Positions 44,638 through 54,702 of a stretch of 64,000 nt of DNA are shown piece by piece. The notes below the pieces were generated by a model. The model saw only the letters and a list, made by a program, of their open reading frames with translations. It was not told where the DNA came from and ran no database searches. A program made the position numbers and the translations under genes. Source of the stretch: Flaviflexus equikiangi (GTDB lineage Bacteria > Actinomycetota > Actinomycetes > Actinomycetales > Actinomycetaceae). Numbering within the stretch: position 1 is the first letter of the stretch; each line of letters starts with the position of its first letter. The stretch is taken from assembly GCF_014069875.1 (NCBI RefSeq), contig NZ_CP059676.1, positions 1,426,001-1,490,000 of the forward strand. Direction: 5' to 3'.

Positions 44638-45192
44638 TCACCTCTCGGCCGGGACCAGCTCCGACAGCATCGTCCACACGGGCGGCCCCGACGGCGTCGT
44701 GCGCTCCGCGACGATACGGAACCCGTGGCGCTCGTAGAGGCGGACGTTTCGCGGGTCGGACGTGTCCAGCACGATCTTCCCGGCGCCGCGTCTCGCCATC
44801 CCGTCCAGCGCGAAAGCGAGAAGCTCGCTGCCGCGACCATGGCCGCGCGACAAGGGGTGCACACCGATCGCTTCGATCGTCCAAGCGTCGTCGCACACCA
44901 TCCCACCGCCCAGGCGATCAACCCTGTCGCCGTGGAGAGCGATGATCTCGTCGACAGCTGCCGGCTCTGGGGCTCGAGGCGCCAGCACGGCAACAGCACC
45001 ATCGTCCGCCGCTGCCACAAACCCGTGCCGATGGGCGTGGCCCAAATAGTGCGCATACAAACCGCGCAGCCGCTCGTCGTAGTCCTCCTCCGGGACGACA
45101 TAGCGGGTCCATGGATAGTCACGGAAAGCGACAGCGAGGAGCTGGGCAGCTCCCGCAAGATCGGATGCATCAGCATATCGGACAGATGTCAC
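44638..45192 (-). CDS. GNAT family N-acetyltransferase
   Basis: A 184-residue acetyltransferase. The acetyl-CoA-binding loop is HPLSRGHGRGSELLAFAL, followed by the LDTSDPRNVRLYERHGFRIV motif. The frame also extends through the tRNA-Leu gene, but the GTG at 45192 with AGGAGG at 5-nt spacing is clearly the start. The substrate is unknown. Whether its location next to the fimbrial control region is meaningful is unclear. Confidence 0.87.
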   Translation of the reverse strand: MTSVRYADASDLAGAAQLLAVAFRDYPWTRYVVPEEDYDERLRGLYAHYLGHAHRHGFVAAADDGAVAVLAPRAPEPAAVDEIIALHGDRVDRLGGGMVCDDAWTIEAIGVHPLSRGHGRGSELLAFALDGMARRGAGKIVLDTSDPRNVRLYERHGFRIVAERTTPSGPPVWTMLSELVPAER

Positions 45193-45293
45193 CGAACCTC
45201 CTGGGCGACGATGTCCCGACCGCGAGTACGGGACAGCATGGCGGTGCGAGAGTGGAGACGCGAATCGGGGCGTCTCCGTGGAGATGCCCCGAA

Positions 45294-45378
<85 letters not shown>

Positions 45379-45423
45379 GCGACTACCAGAATAGAGTACG
45401 CGCGCCGACTACACCCACACGGT

Positions 45424-45888
45424 TCAACCGATAATGTTCTTTGTCACGCGCGCCACATGGCCGGTCGCCTTGACGTTGTAGAGCGCGTCGACGATCGTTC
45501 CGTCCTTGTCGATGACGAACGTCGAACGGATGACGCCGACGACGACGCGGCCGTAGTTCTTCTTCTCTCCCCACGCCCCGTAGGCCTCCATCACCTCGTG
45601 GTCAGGGTCTGAGCCGAGAGGGAAGGTCATCGATTCGGCCTGCGTGAAGCGCTCGAGAGCCTCGACAGGATCCGGTGAGATGCCGATGACCGAGTATCCT
45701 GCGTCCGAGAGGTTGGCGTCCCGGAAGTCACAGGCCTCCGTCGTACATCCCGGCGTCATCGCCTTCGGGTAGAAGTAGACGATGACGCCCTTGTCCGATT
45801 GGTCAAGGAGATCGCGGAGGCTCAGCGGGCCCTCCGCCGTGTCGACGGTGAACTCGGGTGCGCGGTCGCCTGTCTGTAGCTGTGTCAT
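45424..45888 (-). CDS. bcp: Thioredoxin-dependent peroxiredoxin (BCP/PrxQ type)
   Basis: A 154-residue thiol peroxidase that reduces hydrogen peroxide and organic peroxides. The peroxidatic cysteine is in PKAMTPGCTTEACDFRD with a possible resolving cysteine five residues later, as in PrxQ proteins. Start supported by TAGAGT 6 nt before the ATG and no ribosome binding site, so a leaderless mRNA is likely. It is divergent from the FolC-like gene. Confidence 0.93.
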   Translation of the reverse strand: MTQLQTGDRAPEFTVDTAEGPLSLRDLLDQSDKGVIVYFYPKAMTPGCTTEACDFRDANLSDAGYSVIGISPDPVEALERFTQAESMTFPLGSDPDHEVMEAYGAWGEKKNYGRVVVGVIRSTFVIDKDGTIVDALYNVKATGHVARVTKNIIG

Positions 45889-45916
45889 GCCACCACTCTA
45901 ACGAAAACGTTCCGCG

Positions 45917-47071
45917 GTGGCCGATAATCCGCCCGTGGCTGACTACGATCGTGGTGTGACCGCACAACACCTGCCCGCAGATGTCCCGTTCTTCGCCCAG
46001 TGGGCGCAGCGGGGATCGAAGCCGCGCACGCTCGACTCCGCCATTGCCCTCATGACGCTCCTCGACTTCTCTCCCCCGCCGTCACTAGCGGTCGTCGGGT
46101 CGAAGGGCAAAGGCACAGCGGCCGCCGCCGCATCGACCTCCCTCTCCGCCTCTGGGCTGACGACGGTTGCGGTCACCTCCCCAGCATTTCGCAGCAACCG
46201 CGAGCGCATTCGTCTCGATGGTCGCGCAATCTCGGACGCCGACTACCGTCTCATCTCCTCCCGCCTCTCCGAGGTTCTCGGCTCGCTGCCGTCTGAGCAT
46301 TACCTCTCTCCCTCGGGAGCGTTCACGATCATGGGAGCGTGGTGGGCGTCGATGATCGGCGCAGACGTTCTCGTCCTCGAGGAAGGCATGGGCGGGAAGA
46401 CGGATGAAGTCTCCCTCTTCTCCCACCGTGCGATGGCCGTGACACCGATCTTCGAGGAGCATATCGGCATCATCGGGGACGATCTCCGCAGCGTTGCCGA
46501 GAACCTGCTCGGAGCGGGTTCGGACACGATCGAGTTCGTCGGAACCGCGCGCCAGTCACCGGTCGTGAATGCTCTCATCGAACAGAACGTGTCGGACTGG
46601 GGCGCGGATGTGGTTCCGTCCTCCCCTATCGCCCACGCCAATCCACTGATCGGGGAGAATCTCGGGCTCGGTCACGCCATTGGAGCGGCACTGAGCGAAG
46701 CACTGGGCCGAGAGGCTCAGCCCGTTCCCTCCCTCCATCTCCCCGGCCGCACCTCGATCCACCATGGCCCGCGCGGCACCTGGTGCGTGGATGCGGCGAT
46801 CTCCCCGGCGGGGGTCCGTGCCGCACTCGCCGCAGCTCCCCTCACCAACCCCACAATCGTGGCGTCGTGGCCTCTCTCGAAGGACGTCGCGGCTTGCCGC
46901 GAGATCCTGCCCGGCGCGATCCACGTGTCCGTCCCTGGCCTGCCCTACCCGGATCTGCCCCGCTTCGCCGAGGTGGTCGAGGGCCTGGAGGGGGACGTTC
47001 TTGCTCTCGGCACGATTTCCTTCATCGCTGAGGTTCTCGAATACCTGAAAGTCCCGACCGACTTGTGGTAG
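45917..47071 (+). CDS. FolC-like Mur ligase family protein
   Basis: A protein of up to 384 residues resembling folylpolyglutamate/dihydrofolate synthases. The P-loop reads GSKGKGTAAA instead of the usual GTNGKGS, and TSPAFRSNRERIRLDG and VLEEGMGGKTDEVS match FolC motifs. It is shorter than the usual 420-450 residues, mainly in the C-terminal domain. Substrate assignment to folate is therefore uncertain. The GTG at 45917 leaves only 28 bp to the divergent peroxiredoxin; GTGs at 45935 or 45956 may be the true start. Confidence 0.72.
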   Translation: MADNPPVADYDRGVTAQHLPADVPFFAQWAQRGSKPRTLDSAIALMTLLDFSPPPSLAVVGSKGKGTAAAAASTSLSASGLTTVAVTSPAFRSNRERIRLDGRAISDADYRLISSRLSEVLGSLPSEHYLSPSGAFTIMGAWWASMIGADVLVLEEGMGGKTDEVSLFSHRAMAVTPIFEEHIGIIGDDLRSVAENLLGAGSDTIEFVGTARQSPVVNALIEQNVSDWGADVVPSSPIAHANPLIGENLGLGHAIGAALSEALGREAQPVPSLHLPGRTSIHHGPRGTWCVDAAISPAGVRAALAAAPLTNPTIVASWPLSKDVAACREILPGAIHVSVPGLPYPDLPRFAEVVEGLEGDVLALGTISFIAEVLEYLKVPTDLW

Positions 47072-47145
47072 GACACAATCCCTAGGTGCCCTCATTTTCA
47101 CCGGATAGCCTTAAGGCGTCAGTATCTTTATTGAAGGGATTACCT

Positions 47146-48660
47146 GTGCGTATTGGTGTACCGGCTGAACCGGGCCAAACCCTCGTCGCCGCAACTCCCG
47201 ACACCGTCATCCAGCTCATCAAACTCGGTTTCGACGTTGCCGTCGAGGCTGGTGCCGGGGCGCAAGCCCAGTTCCCGGATGAACAGTATGTCGCTGCGGG
47301 TGCCAGGATTGTCGGAAGCGAAGAGGCCTGGTCGTGCGACATCGTGACGAGCCTCCGCCCACCGGCCGATCTGACGCAGATTCGGCGTGGCAGCGTTCTC
47401 ATCTCGAAGCTGTCCCCCGGCGCGAACCCTGGACTCGTCGAGGCTCTCGCGGATCAGGGTGTGACGGCGATGGCGATGGATGCCATCCCCCGAATCTCTC
47501 GCGCCCAGTCGATGGACGTGCTGTCGAGCCAGGCCAATATCGCAGGATATCGGGCTGTTGTCGAGGCCGCTCACGCGTTCGGCAGGCTCTTCACGGGCCA
47601 GGTGACAGCCGCGGGCAAGGTTCCCCCTGCCACGATCTACGTCATCGGTGCCGGTGTCGCCGGTCTCGCGGCGATCGGCACGGCCGGCTCGATGGGTGCC
47701 ATCGTGCGAGCCACCGATATTCGCTCCGAGGTGGGCGAGCAGGTGGAGTCGATGGGCGCCGAGTTCGTCGCGATTCCCGCTCCCGCCCAGGAATCATCGG
47801 ATGGCTACGCGAAGGAGATGACGGACGCCCAGGCTCAGGCCGCGGCGGCGCTCTACGCCGACCAGAGTGCCCGTGCCGATATCGTCATCACGACGGCCTC
47901 GATCCCGGGCCGACGCTCCCCCGTTCTCTTGACGCGCGAGATGGTGGACGGAATGAAGCCCGGTTCCGTCATCGTCGACATGGCCGCCGCTGGTGGCGGC
48001 AACTGTGAGCTGACAGAACCCGGCCGCATGATCGTCACGGATAACGGCGTCACCATCATCGGTATCGAAGATCTCGCCGCACGCCTGCCTGCCCAGTCGT
48101 CCCAGCTGTATGCGCAGAACATCGTCAACTATCTCAAGCTCTTGACGCCGGAGAAGAACGGCAAGGCTGCCATCAACTTCGATGACGTCATCATCCGCGC
48201 CGTCACGGTTGCGGATGCTGGGCAGGTGATGTGGCCGCCGCCGCCGATCCAGGTCTCTGCCGCCCCGGCGCCCGCCAAGCCTGCCGCGCCCGAACCGGTC
48301 GAGGATGCTCCCCAGCGGGTCAAGAAGTCGACGATCTGGCTGGCTCTCGCCACGGTTCTCGCCGCGGCCCTCGTCCTCGTCACCCCCATCGAGATGACAG
48401 GGCACTACATTGTTCTCGCTCTCGCGATCATCGTCGGGTTCTACGTCATCACGAACGTCACCCATGCGCTCCACACGCCCCTCATGAGCGTGACGAACGC
48501 GATCTCCGGCATCATCATCGTCGGCGCCATCCTTCTTATCGGCAGCGGCAACTGGTTCGTGACGATCTTCAGCTTTATCGCGATCGTCATCTCGTCCATC
48601 AACATTTTCGGTGGTTTCGCCGTCACACATCGCATGCTCGGCATGTTCAGGAGGGCATAA
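47146..48660 (+). CDS. pntA: NAD(P) transhydrogenase subunit alpha (fused)
   Basis: Proton-translocating transhydrogenase subunit with the NAD(H)-binding domain I (residues 1-380; [35 protein letters not shown]) joined by a Pro/Ala linker to a four-helix membrane part (about 410-500). This alpha1-alpha2 fusion is like the E. coli form. The GTG at 47146 follows GAAGGGA and gives the standard start [12 protein letters not shown]; the longer upstream frame is not used. It is followed 2 nt later by pntB. Confidence 0.95.
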   Translation: MRIGVPAEPGQTLVAATPDTVIQLIKLGFDVAVEAGAGAQAQFPDEQYVAAGARIVGSEEAWSCDIVTSLRPPADLTQIRRGSVLISKLSPGANPGLVEALADQGVTAMAMDAIPRISRAQSMDVLSSQANIAGYRAVVEAAHAFGRLFTGQVTAAGKVPPATIYVIGAGVAGLAAIGTAGSMGAIVRATDIRSEVGEQVESMGAEFVAIPAPAQESSDGYAKEMTDAQAQAAAALYADQSARADIVITTASIPGRRSPVLLTREMVDGMKPGSVIVDMAAAGGGNCELTEPGRMIVTDNGVTIIGIEDLAARLPAQSSQLYAQNIVNYLKLLTPEKNGKAAINFDDVIIRAVTVADAGQVMWPPPPIQVSAAPAPAKPAAPEPVEDAPQRVKKSTIWLALATVLAAALVLVTPIEMTGHYIVLALAIIVGFYVITNVTHALHTPLMSVTNAISGIIIVGAILLIGSGNWFVTIFSFIAIVISSINIFGGFAVTHRMLGMFRRA

Positions 48661-48662
48661 AC

Positions 48663-50090
48663 ATGGATACGCAGAACTTTGTCGCCTTGGCCTATATCGC
48701 CGCGGCGCTCTTCTTCATCAACGCGCTCCGCAACCTGTCTCGGCACGATACGGCACAGGCAGGCAACACGTCCGGTGCGATCGGTATGGGCATTGCTCTC
48801 GTGGCAACAGTGTGGCTCGCCATCGATTCCGATCCGGAGCGCGGCGTCGCCGCCACTCTTATCCTCATCCTTCTCGCTCTCGCAATCGGAGCCGTTGTCG
48901 GCCTGCGGATGGCGAAGAAGGTCGGCATGACGGAGATGCCGCAGCTTATTGCGCTCCTGCACTCGTTCGTGGGTCTCGCCGCGGTCCTCGTCGGCTACAA
49001 CACGTTCCTCACGAGTGCCTCCGAGGCCGGCCCGTCCCACGCTTTCCACATGGGAGAGATCTTCCTCGGAGTCTTCATCGGAGCCGTCACCTTCACGGGC
49101 TCGATCATCGCCTACCTCAAGCTCGCTGCGAAGATGAAATCATCGGCGCTGACGCTCCCCGGACGGAATCTCCTCAACATCGGAGCGATGATCCTGACCG
49201 TCGCCCTCATGGTGTGGTTCATGAACACGGACTCGACCGGTTCCGGCCTTCTTCCCCTGCTCCTCATGACCGTCATCGCACTCGCACTCGGCCTTCACCT
49301 CGTTGCCGCGATCGGCGGCGGCGACATGCCGGTCGTGGTCTCCATGCTCAACTCGTATTCGGGATGGGCGGCGGCAGCGGCGGGCTTCATGCTGCAGAAC
49401 GACCTCCTGATCATCACGGGAGCTCTCGTCGGATCCTCGGGCGCCTTCCTCTCCTACATCATGTGCAAGGCCATGAACCGCTCCTTCGTCTCCGTCATCC
49501 TCGGCGGATTCGGCCAGCCCACGGCGAGCGCTGAGGCACGCGACTACGGATCCCATACGGAGACAAGCGCGGACGAGGTAGCCCAGCTCCTCTCCACCGC
49601 ACGCAAGGTCGTCATCACCCCCGGCTACGGCATGGCTGTCGCCCAGGCACAGTACCCCGTTGCGGAGATGACGAAGCGTCTGCGCGACATGGGTGTCGAC
49701 GTATCGTTCGGCATCCATCCCGTCGCCGGCCGCCTGCCGGGCCACATGAACGTGCTGCTTGCCGAGGCGAAAGTTCCCTACGACATCGTGTACGAGCTCG
49801 ACGAGGTCAACGACGAGTTCAGCGACGTCGATGTCGTCCTCGTCATCGGCGCCAACGACACCGTGAACCCGGCCGCCGAGGAGCCCGGCTCACCGATTGA
49901 GGGCATGCCCGTCCTCACCGTGTGGGAAGCGAAGAACGTCATCGTGTTCAAACGGTCGATGGGCAACGCAGGCTACGCCGGTGTCGAGAACCCGCTGTTC
50001 TTCAACGACAACACCCGCATGCTCCTCGGGGATGCGAAGGCCTCGGTCGACGCGATCAACGTCGAACTGGCCGTTCCCGCGAACCAGTAG
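48663..50090 (+). CDS. pntB: NAD(P) transhydrogenase subunit beta
   Basis: A 475-residue subunit with about eight or nine membrane helices (residues 1-260) and a soluble NADP(H)-binding domain III (about 300-475). Domain III has [14 protein letters not shown], the [20 protein letters not shown] motif and [10 protein letters not shown]. The ATG at 48663 follows AGGAGGGC; the frame is open far upstream within pntA but that part is not real. With PntA it makes NADPH from NADH at the expense of the proton gradient. Confidence 0.95.
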   Translation: MDTQNFVALAYIAAALFFINALRNLSRHDTAQAGNTSGAIGMGIALVATVWLAIDSDPERGVAATLILILLALAIGAVVGLRMAKKVGMTEMPQLIALLHSFVGLAAVLVGYNTFLTSASEAGPSHAFHMGEIFLGVFIGAVTFTGSIIAYLKLAAKMKSSALTLPGRNLLNIGAMILTVALMVWFMNTDSTGSGLLPLLLMTVIALALGLHLVAAIGGGDMPVVVSMLNSYSGWAAAAAGFMLQNDLLIITGALVGSSGAFLSYIMCKAMNRSFVSVILGGFGQPTASAEARDYGSHTETSADEVAQLLSTARKVVITPGYGMAVAQAQYPVAEMTKRLRDMGVDVSFGIHPVAGRLPGHMNVLLAEAKVPYDIVYELDEVNDEFSDVDVVLVIGANDTVNPAAEEPGSPIEGMPVLTVWEAKNVIVFKRSMGNAGYAGVENPLFFNDNTRMLLGDAKASVDAINVELAVPANQ

Positions 50091-50102
50091 AAGCCGAGGT
50101 GT

Positions 50103-50135
50103 GGGTGGAGGGGGAGGTTGTCGCCCCCTCCACCC
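50103..50135 (+). terminator. Terminator after pntAB
   Basis: A perfect 12-bp stem (50103-50114 with 50124-50135) and a 9-nt loop lie 13 nt after the pntB stop, followed by ATATCTT. Confidence 0.75.
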
Positions 50136-50219
50136 ATATCTTCAGCTCCCCGCTTCTCTCCCCGCTGTGTCGGTGACCTGGTCGGCGGCAGTGCGGTCCG
50201 CGGGCAGTCCCGCGGCGGG

Positions 50220-50540
50220 TCAGTCCTGGCTGGGCCGGATCCGGCCGGACCTCCAGTGCATCCACGAGACGATGAGGACGGCGAGAAGCGACACGACCAT
50301 GGGGATGATCCCCCACACGGTGGGGGTGATGAAGCCCGTGATGAGGACGCCCGCGCCCCACCATGCCATATCCTCTCGCCGCGCACCGTGCACGGCGATC
50401 GCGGCGCCGATGAGCGAGAAGAGGCAGGCGACGACGAGCCCTGGCGCGAAACCGACGGTTGCCGAAATGACGAATCCAGAGATCGAGTAGAGAGCGGCTG
50501 TGCCTGCCCCGATCCAGTAGGCGCGACGTATTTTCTCCAT
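50220..50540 (-). CDS. Small hypothetical membrane protein
   Basis: A 106-residue protein with about three or four hydrophobic helices (GTAALYSISGFVISATVGFAPGLVVACLFSLIGAAIAV, then WGAGVLITGF and IPMVVSLLAVLIVSW) and short charged loops. I do not recognise the family. The ATG lies 6 nt after GATTCT, similar to other leaderless starts nearby, and there is no Shine-Dalgarno sequence. Coding is plausible but less certain than for its neighbours. Confidence 0.55.
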   Translation of the reverse strand: MEKIRRAYWIGAGTAALYSISGFVISATVGFAPGLVVACLFSLIGAAIAVHGARREDMAWWGAGVLITGFITPTVWGIIPMVVSLLAVLIVSWMHWRSGRIRPSQD

Positions 50541-50587
50541 ACGCTGAGAATCTCATAGATTGCTGGGAAGCCTGGCACAATCGTGTT

Positions 50588-51118
50588 GTGAGCGATATTG
50601 CATCAGGAGACATGGGCCCGTGGCTGTCACCGGAGGACCTCGAGTTCGTCCGCAGGAAAGTGCCGATGGTGTACGTCGACGTCGTCCCCATCAGAACCGA
50701 CGAGGTGGGCAGGGTCGAATCTATCGGCCTGCTCCTCGAAGCACAGAACGACGGGATCTCTCGCGCTCTCGTGACCGGCAGAGTCCTCTATCACGAGTCG
50801 ATTCGCGAGGCTATTGCTCGCCACCTCGAGAAGGATCTGGGGCCGATGTCGCTCCCGCAGCTGCCTCCGAGCATCGCGCCGTTCACGGTGGCCGAGTACT
50901 TCCCCACCCCGGGTGCCGACAAGTTCGACGAACGCCAGCATGCTGTCTCGCTCTGCTATATCGTTCCCATGCTCGGCGAATGCGATCCTGCCGCTGACAC
51001 GCTCGAGGTCACATGGTTCACGCCCGGGGAGGTTCGCACTCCCGAACTGCAGGCTGAGATGAGCGAGTCGCACGCCCAGATCCTCCGCCAAGCGCTCGGC
51101 CATATGGGATGTGCATAG
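50588..51118 (+). CDS. NUDIX-like DUF4916 protein
   Basis: A 176-residue protein matching the DUF4916 family of Actinobacteria, which has a NUDIX-type fold. Typical segments are WLSPEDLEFVRRKVPMVYVDVVPIRTD, ALVTGRVLYHESIREAI, HLEKDLGP and FTVAEYFPTPG followed by DERQHAVSLCYIVP. The canonical NUDIX box is degenerate, so hydrolase activity is not assured. The GTG start lies 6 nt after CACAAT. Its stop overlaps the start of the DUF3054 gene (TAGTG). Confidence 0.82.
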   Translation: MSDIASGDMGPWLSPEDLEFVRRKVPMVYVDVVPIRTDEVGRVESIGLLLEAQNDGISRALVTGRVLYHESIREAIARHLEKDLGPMSLPQLPPSIAPFTVAEYFPTPGADKFDERQHAVSLCYIVPMLGECDPAADTLEVTWFTPGEVRTPELQAEMSESHAQILRQALGHMGCA

Positions 51119-51465
51119 TGAGAGCATTCATTCTTGATCTTGCCCTGACAGCAGTCTTCGTCGCCATCGGCATGTCCTCCCACGGCTCGTCGCCCGCGGA
51201 CTATCCGATGACGGCCCTGCCGTTCATCATCGCGCTCCTCGCGGCCTGGCTGGTCCCAGCCGTCCGCCGCGCACCATCTTCCCTTCCGTCCGGGGCGATC
51301 GTGTGGGTCGTGACAGCAGGCGGCGGGCTCGGACTGCGAGCGGTCTTCGGTGACGGAGTCTCGGGGGCGTTCCCCATCGTGACGGCGGTCGTCCTCGCGT
51401 TCTTCTTCTTCGGTTGGAGGCTTGTCTCCTCCCGTCTGCACGGGCGGTCTCACCAGACTAGATAA
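51118..51465 (+). CDS. DUF3054 family membrane protein
   Basis: A 115-residue membrane protein with four hydrophobic segments, matching the DUF3054 family (FILDLALTAVFVAIG ... GGGLGLRAVFGDGVSGAFPIVTAVVLAFFFFGWRL). The GTG at 51118 overlaps the upstream stop codon, indicating translational coupling with the DUF4916 gene. Function unknown. Confidence 0.78.
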   Translation: MRAFILDLALTAVFVAIGMSSHGSSPADYPMTALPFIIALLAAWLVPAVRRAPSSLPSGAIVWVVTAGGGLGLRAVFGDGVSGAFPIVTAVVLAFFFFGWRLVSSRLHGRSHQTR

Positions 51466-51524
51466 CGGGGACCGGAGCCCGTCATCGGTTCCGCCTTCTC
51501 GTAGAGTTCCCGGGAGGAGGCCCC

Positions 51525-52598
51525 ATGACTATGACAACGTATCTCGCCCAACTCGGCAACCGCCGCGATCCCCAGACCGGTGCGATCAGCATGCCGATCC
51601 ATCTGTCGACAACCTTCGAGCATCCCGAACTGGGACGTTCGACGGGCTTCGACTACACGCGGACCAAGAACCCGACGCGCCAGGTGCTCGAAGAGGGCCT
51701 GGCGGAACTCGAGGGCGGGACGCACGCCGTCGCGACCAGCTCCGGCATGTCCGCCATCCAACTCGTCTTCGGGCTCTATCCCGTGGGCTCGCACTTCCTC
51801 GTGACGCGGGATGTCTACGGCGGCTCCTACCGATATTTCGCGCACCTGGAGAGCACGGGACAGGCCACGTTCGACTATGTCGATTCTTGTGAGGAGCTCG
51901 AGTCGATGATCACCGATCGCGTGACGGCCGTCTTTCTCGAGACTCCCACCAATCCCCTCATGAGGGAGATCAGCATTGCCGAGGTGTCCACGATAGCGTC
52001 CTCCGTCGGCGCACATGTCATCGTCGACAACACGTTCCTCACACCGTTGAGGCAGCGTCCGCTCGACGAAGGAGCCACGATTTCGCTCCACTCGGGCACG
52101 AAGTATCTCACCGGTCATAACGATCTGCTTGCCGGGGCAGTCATCACCAACGATCCTGGCCTTGGCGAGAAGCTGCAGTGGCTCGCGAACACGACAGGAC
52201 CCACGCTCTCCCCATTCGATTCGTGGCTGTTCGTACGCTCCCTCAAGACTCTGCCGATTCGTCTGGACCGGCAGGAGGCAACAGCCCGTGCCGTGGCGGA
52301 CGCGTTGGCAGAGCATGAAGCCGTCACGGAGGTGTTCTATCCGGGCCGGGGCGCCATGATCTCGATCAAGGTGACGGGTTCGATCGCCACGATCCTCTCT
52401 CGGCTCAACCTCTTCACGTATGCGGAGAGCCTCGGCGGCGTCGAGAGCCTCATCACTCATCCAGTCACCCAGACCCATGCCGACATCCCGGTCGAGATCA
52501 GGGAAAGCTATGGGCTGACAGATGATCTGCTGCGTCTCTCGATCGGACTGGAAGACCCCGAGTGTCTCATCGCTGACCTCACGCAGGCTCTTCGCTGA
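51525..52598 (+). CDS. Cystathionine gamma-synthase/beta-lyase-like PLP enzyme, shortened loop
   Basis: A 357-residue Cys/Met-metabolism PLP enzyme. The PLP lysine is in HSGTKYLTGHNDLLAG, with the motifs TSSGMSAIQLVF, ETPTNPLMREI and IVDNTFLTP. In place of the usual YPGLPSHPGHE segment of about 20 residues between the large and small domains it reads FYPGRGAMISIKV, a clean shortening near the active-site entrance. A ribosome binding site (GGGAGGAGG) precedes the ATG. It is a paralogue of the enzyme at 17983-19098. MetB versus MetC activity is undecided. Confidence 0.87.
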   Translation: MTMTTYLAQLGNRRDPQTGAISMPIHLSTTFEHPELGRSTGFDYTRTKNPTRQVLEEGLAELEGGTHAVATSSGMSAIQLVFGLYPVGSHFLVTRDVYGGSYRYFAHLESTGQATFDYVDSCEELESMITDRVTAVFLETPTNPLMREISIAEVSTIASSVGAHVIVDNTFLTPLRQRPLDEGATISLHSGTKYLTGHNDLLAGAVITNDPGLGEKLQWLANTTGPTLSPFDSWLFVRSLKTLPIRLDRQEATARAVADALAEHEAVTEVFYPGRGAMISIKVTGSIATILSRLNLFTYAESLGGVESLITHPVTQTHADIPVEIRESYGLTDDLLRLSIGLEDPECLIADLTQALR

Positions 52599-52606
52599 CA
52601 GCTGCG

Positions 52607-52642
52607 GCTGATCGGGTGGGCGCCTGCGCCCCCCCGATCAGC
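52607..52642. terminator. Bidirectional hairpin between convergent genes
   Basis: A 17-bp inverted repeat with one mismatch (52607-52623 with 52626-52642) lies between the convergent PLP-enzyme gene and rdgB and includes the rdgB stop codon. It probably ends transcription from both sides. Confidence 0.6.
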
Positions 52643-53216
52643 TGAGGCCCAGTCTCTCCAGCTCGAGCGCAAGCGCACGGAACGCCTGGCCGCGATGGGA
52701 GATGAGATTCTTCTCCGTTGCCGACAGTTCAGCCGCTGAACGGTCGTAGCCGTCGGGCACGAAGATCGGGTCGTAGCCGAAGCCTCCAGCACCACGAGGC
52801 TCCGTCAGGAGGGTTCCCGTCATGGTTCCCGTCGCGATGATCTCCCGACCACCCGGCTGGACGAACACTGCAGCGCAGACGAACTTCGCGCCGCGATGCT
52901 CTGGCCTCACATCCGCGAGCTGGGCGAGAAGCAGATCGAGGTTCTCCTGGTCCGCTCCATGGCGTCCGCACCAGCGCGCAGAGAAGACGCCAGGCGCCCC
53001 TCCCAGGACGTCGACGCAGATGCCCGAATCGTCGGCGAGTACCGCCTCGCCTGTTCGCTCTGCGACGTAGCGGGCCTTGATGAGGGCGTTACCCGCGAAG
53101 GTCACGTCGTCTTCGACGGGTTCGCCAAGCCCCTGCGGCGACAGCTGGATGTCGTCGCGGCCGAGAATGTGACACACCTCGGCAAGCTTGTGGGCGTTTC
53201 CGGAGGCGAGAATCAT
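52638..53216 (-). CDS. rdgB: XTP/dITP diphosphatase
   Basis: A house-cleaning nucleotide pyrophosphatase that removes dITP and XTP. The 192-residue protein starts [14 protein letters not shown], the family SxNxxK motif, and has [23 protein letters not shown] and [13 protein letters not shown]. The ATG at 53216 overlaps the rph stop by 4 nt; the longer frame is spurious. Last gene of the clpS operon. Confidence 0.95.
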   Translation of the reverse strand: MILASGNAHKLAEVCHILGRDDIQLSPQGLGEPVEDDVTFAGNALIKARYVAERTGEAVLADDSGICVDVLGGAPGVFSARWCGRHGADQENLDLLLAQLADVRPEHRGAKFVCAAVFVQPGGREIIATGTMTGTLLTEPRGAGGFGYDPIFVPDGYDRSAAELSATEKNLISHRGQAFRALALELERLGLS

Positions 53217-53929
53217 GCGAGTGCTTCCTTCTGGAACTCGGTGAGCCGGGCTGTTCCCGCGAGGGCGAGATCGAGGAGTGCGTTGAGCTCGTCTCGATCG
53301 AACGTGCCGTCTTCCGCCGTTCCCTGGATCTCGACGAAGCTGCCCGATCCTGTGACGACGACATTCATGTCGGTCTCCGCACGAACGTCCTCTTCGTAGG
53401 GCAGGTCGAGCATGGGGGTGCCGTCGACGATGCCGACCGACACGGCCGCCACAGAATCCGTCAACGGGGACTCGGTGAGGATCTTGTTGTCCAGTGCCCA
53501 TTCGACAGCAAGGGCGAGTGCGACATAGGCTCCCGTGATCGAGGCCGTCCGGGTCCCACCATCGGCCTGGAGAACGTCGCAGTCGAGGACGATCGAATTC
53601 TCGCCCAGCTTGCTCATGTCGACGACAGCGCGAAGGGAGCGTCCGATAAGACGCGAGATCTCGTGGGTTCGTCCACCGATCTTGCCTTTGACGGACTCTC
53701 GAGCACTGCGGGAATCGGTGGCCCGGGGAAGCATCGCATATTCCGCTGTCACCCAGCCCTCACCGGAGCCCGATTTCCATCGGGGCACACCCTCGGTGAA
53801 GGACGCCGTGCACAGCACCTTCGTCCTGCCGAACTCGATCAGGCAGTTGCCTTCCCCAGCATCCTGCCAGTTGGGTGTTATTCGAATGTCTCGCAGGTCG
53901 TCAACGGATCGGGAATCGTGTCGTGTCAT
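53213..53929 (-). CDS. rph: Ribonuclease PH
   Basis: A phosphorolytic 3' exoribonuclease that trims tRNA precursors. The 238-residue protein has [41 protein letters not shown] and the phosphate-binding [20 protein letters not shown] motif. It overlaps the MBL gene and rdgB by 4 nt on each side. Confidence 0.95.
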   Translation of the reverse strand: MTRHDSRSVDDLRDIRITPNWQDAGEGNCLIEFGRTKVLCTASFTEGVPRWKSGSGEGWVTAEYAMLPRATDSRSARESVKGKIGGRTHEISRLIGRSLRAVVDMSKLGENSIVLDCDVLQADGGTRTASITGAYVALALAVEWALDNKILTESPLTDSVAAVSVGIVDGTPMLDLPYEEDVRAETDMNVVVTGSGSFVEIQGTAEDGTFDRDELNALLDLALAGTARLTEFQKEALA

Positions 53930-54702
53930 GACTCCAGTGTAGTGGGGTACGTGACGTGGAACGTACCGCCCGGGATCGCGACAGCGATAGGGCCGGAGTA
54001 TTCATCACGGGCTTCTGCACACACCGTGTCGGGGTTCGTCCAGGGCTGCAGGTGGGTGAGGACAAGATTGTGCACGCCGGCCTCTGCCGCGATACGCCCT
54101 GCCCGGCCGCCCGTCAGATGGATGTCCCGGACCGTATCCCGGCTCGACTCGAAGGCCGCCTCGCACAGGTACAGGTCCGCGCCTTGCGCCGCCTCGACCT
54201 GACCGGTGCAGTAATCGGTGTCACCCGAATACGTGAGGACTCCGCCTCGAGGACCGGTGATCCGCATGGCGACAGCGGGGACGGGGTGGACGGCGTCGAA
54301 GAACTCCACGCTCAGGTTCCCAACCTCGATGACGTCGCCTGCGACGACTGTTTGGAAAGCGAACTCTCCGCCATAGTTCTCGTCCGGACCATCCCCACCG
54401 ATTTGACGGGTGCGATGGAGACCATCGCCGGGGCTGTAGACGGGTACCGGTCCGAGCGGGCCGGACGGGAGCCACCGGCGATACACCTGCATGCCGATGA
54501 TGTCCGCGCAATGGTCTGTGTGCAGGTGGGAGAGGAAGATCGCATCAATCTCGGCCGGATCGACATAGTTCATGAGCTGGCCCATGCTTCCGGGCCCCAG
54601 GTCGAGGACGATCGTCGTCGTCTCGGTTTGGACGAGGTAGCACGATGCGGCTCCCTTGGGGCCTGACATCGACCCGGTGCAGCCGACAACGGTAAGTTTC
54701 AC
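53926..54702 (-). CDS. MBL-fold metallo-hydrolase
   Basis: A 258-residue metallo-beta-lactamase-fold protein starting with GTG. The zinc-binding motif HLHTDHCAD is near residue 60, with further ligands in [10 protein letters not shown] and LTHLQPWT. Genes of this type sit between murI and rph in many Actinobacteria and resemble RNase Z or cAMP phosphodiesterase families; the true substrate is not established. Overlaps are 4 nt on both sides. Confidence 0.85.
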   Translation of the reverse strand: MKLTVVGCTGSMSGPKGAASCYLVQTETTTIVLDLGPGSMGQLMNYVDPAEIDAIFLSHLHTDHCADIIGMQVYRRWLPSGPLGPVPVYSPGDGLHRTRQIGGDGPDENYGGEFAFQTVVAGDVIEVGNLSVEFFDAVHPVPAVAMRITGPRGGVLTYSGDTDYCTGQVEAAQGADLYLCEAAFESSRDTVRDIHLTGGRAGRIAAEAGVHNLVLTHLQPWTNPDTVCAEARDEYSGPIAVAIPGGTFHVTYPTTLES

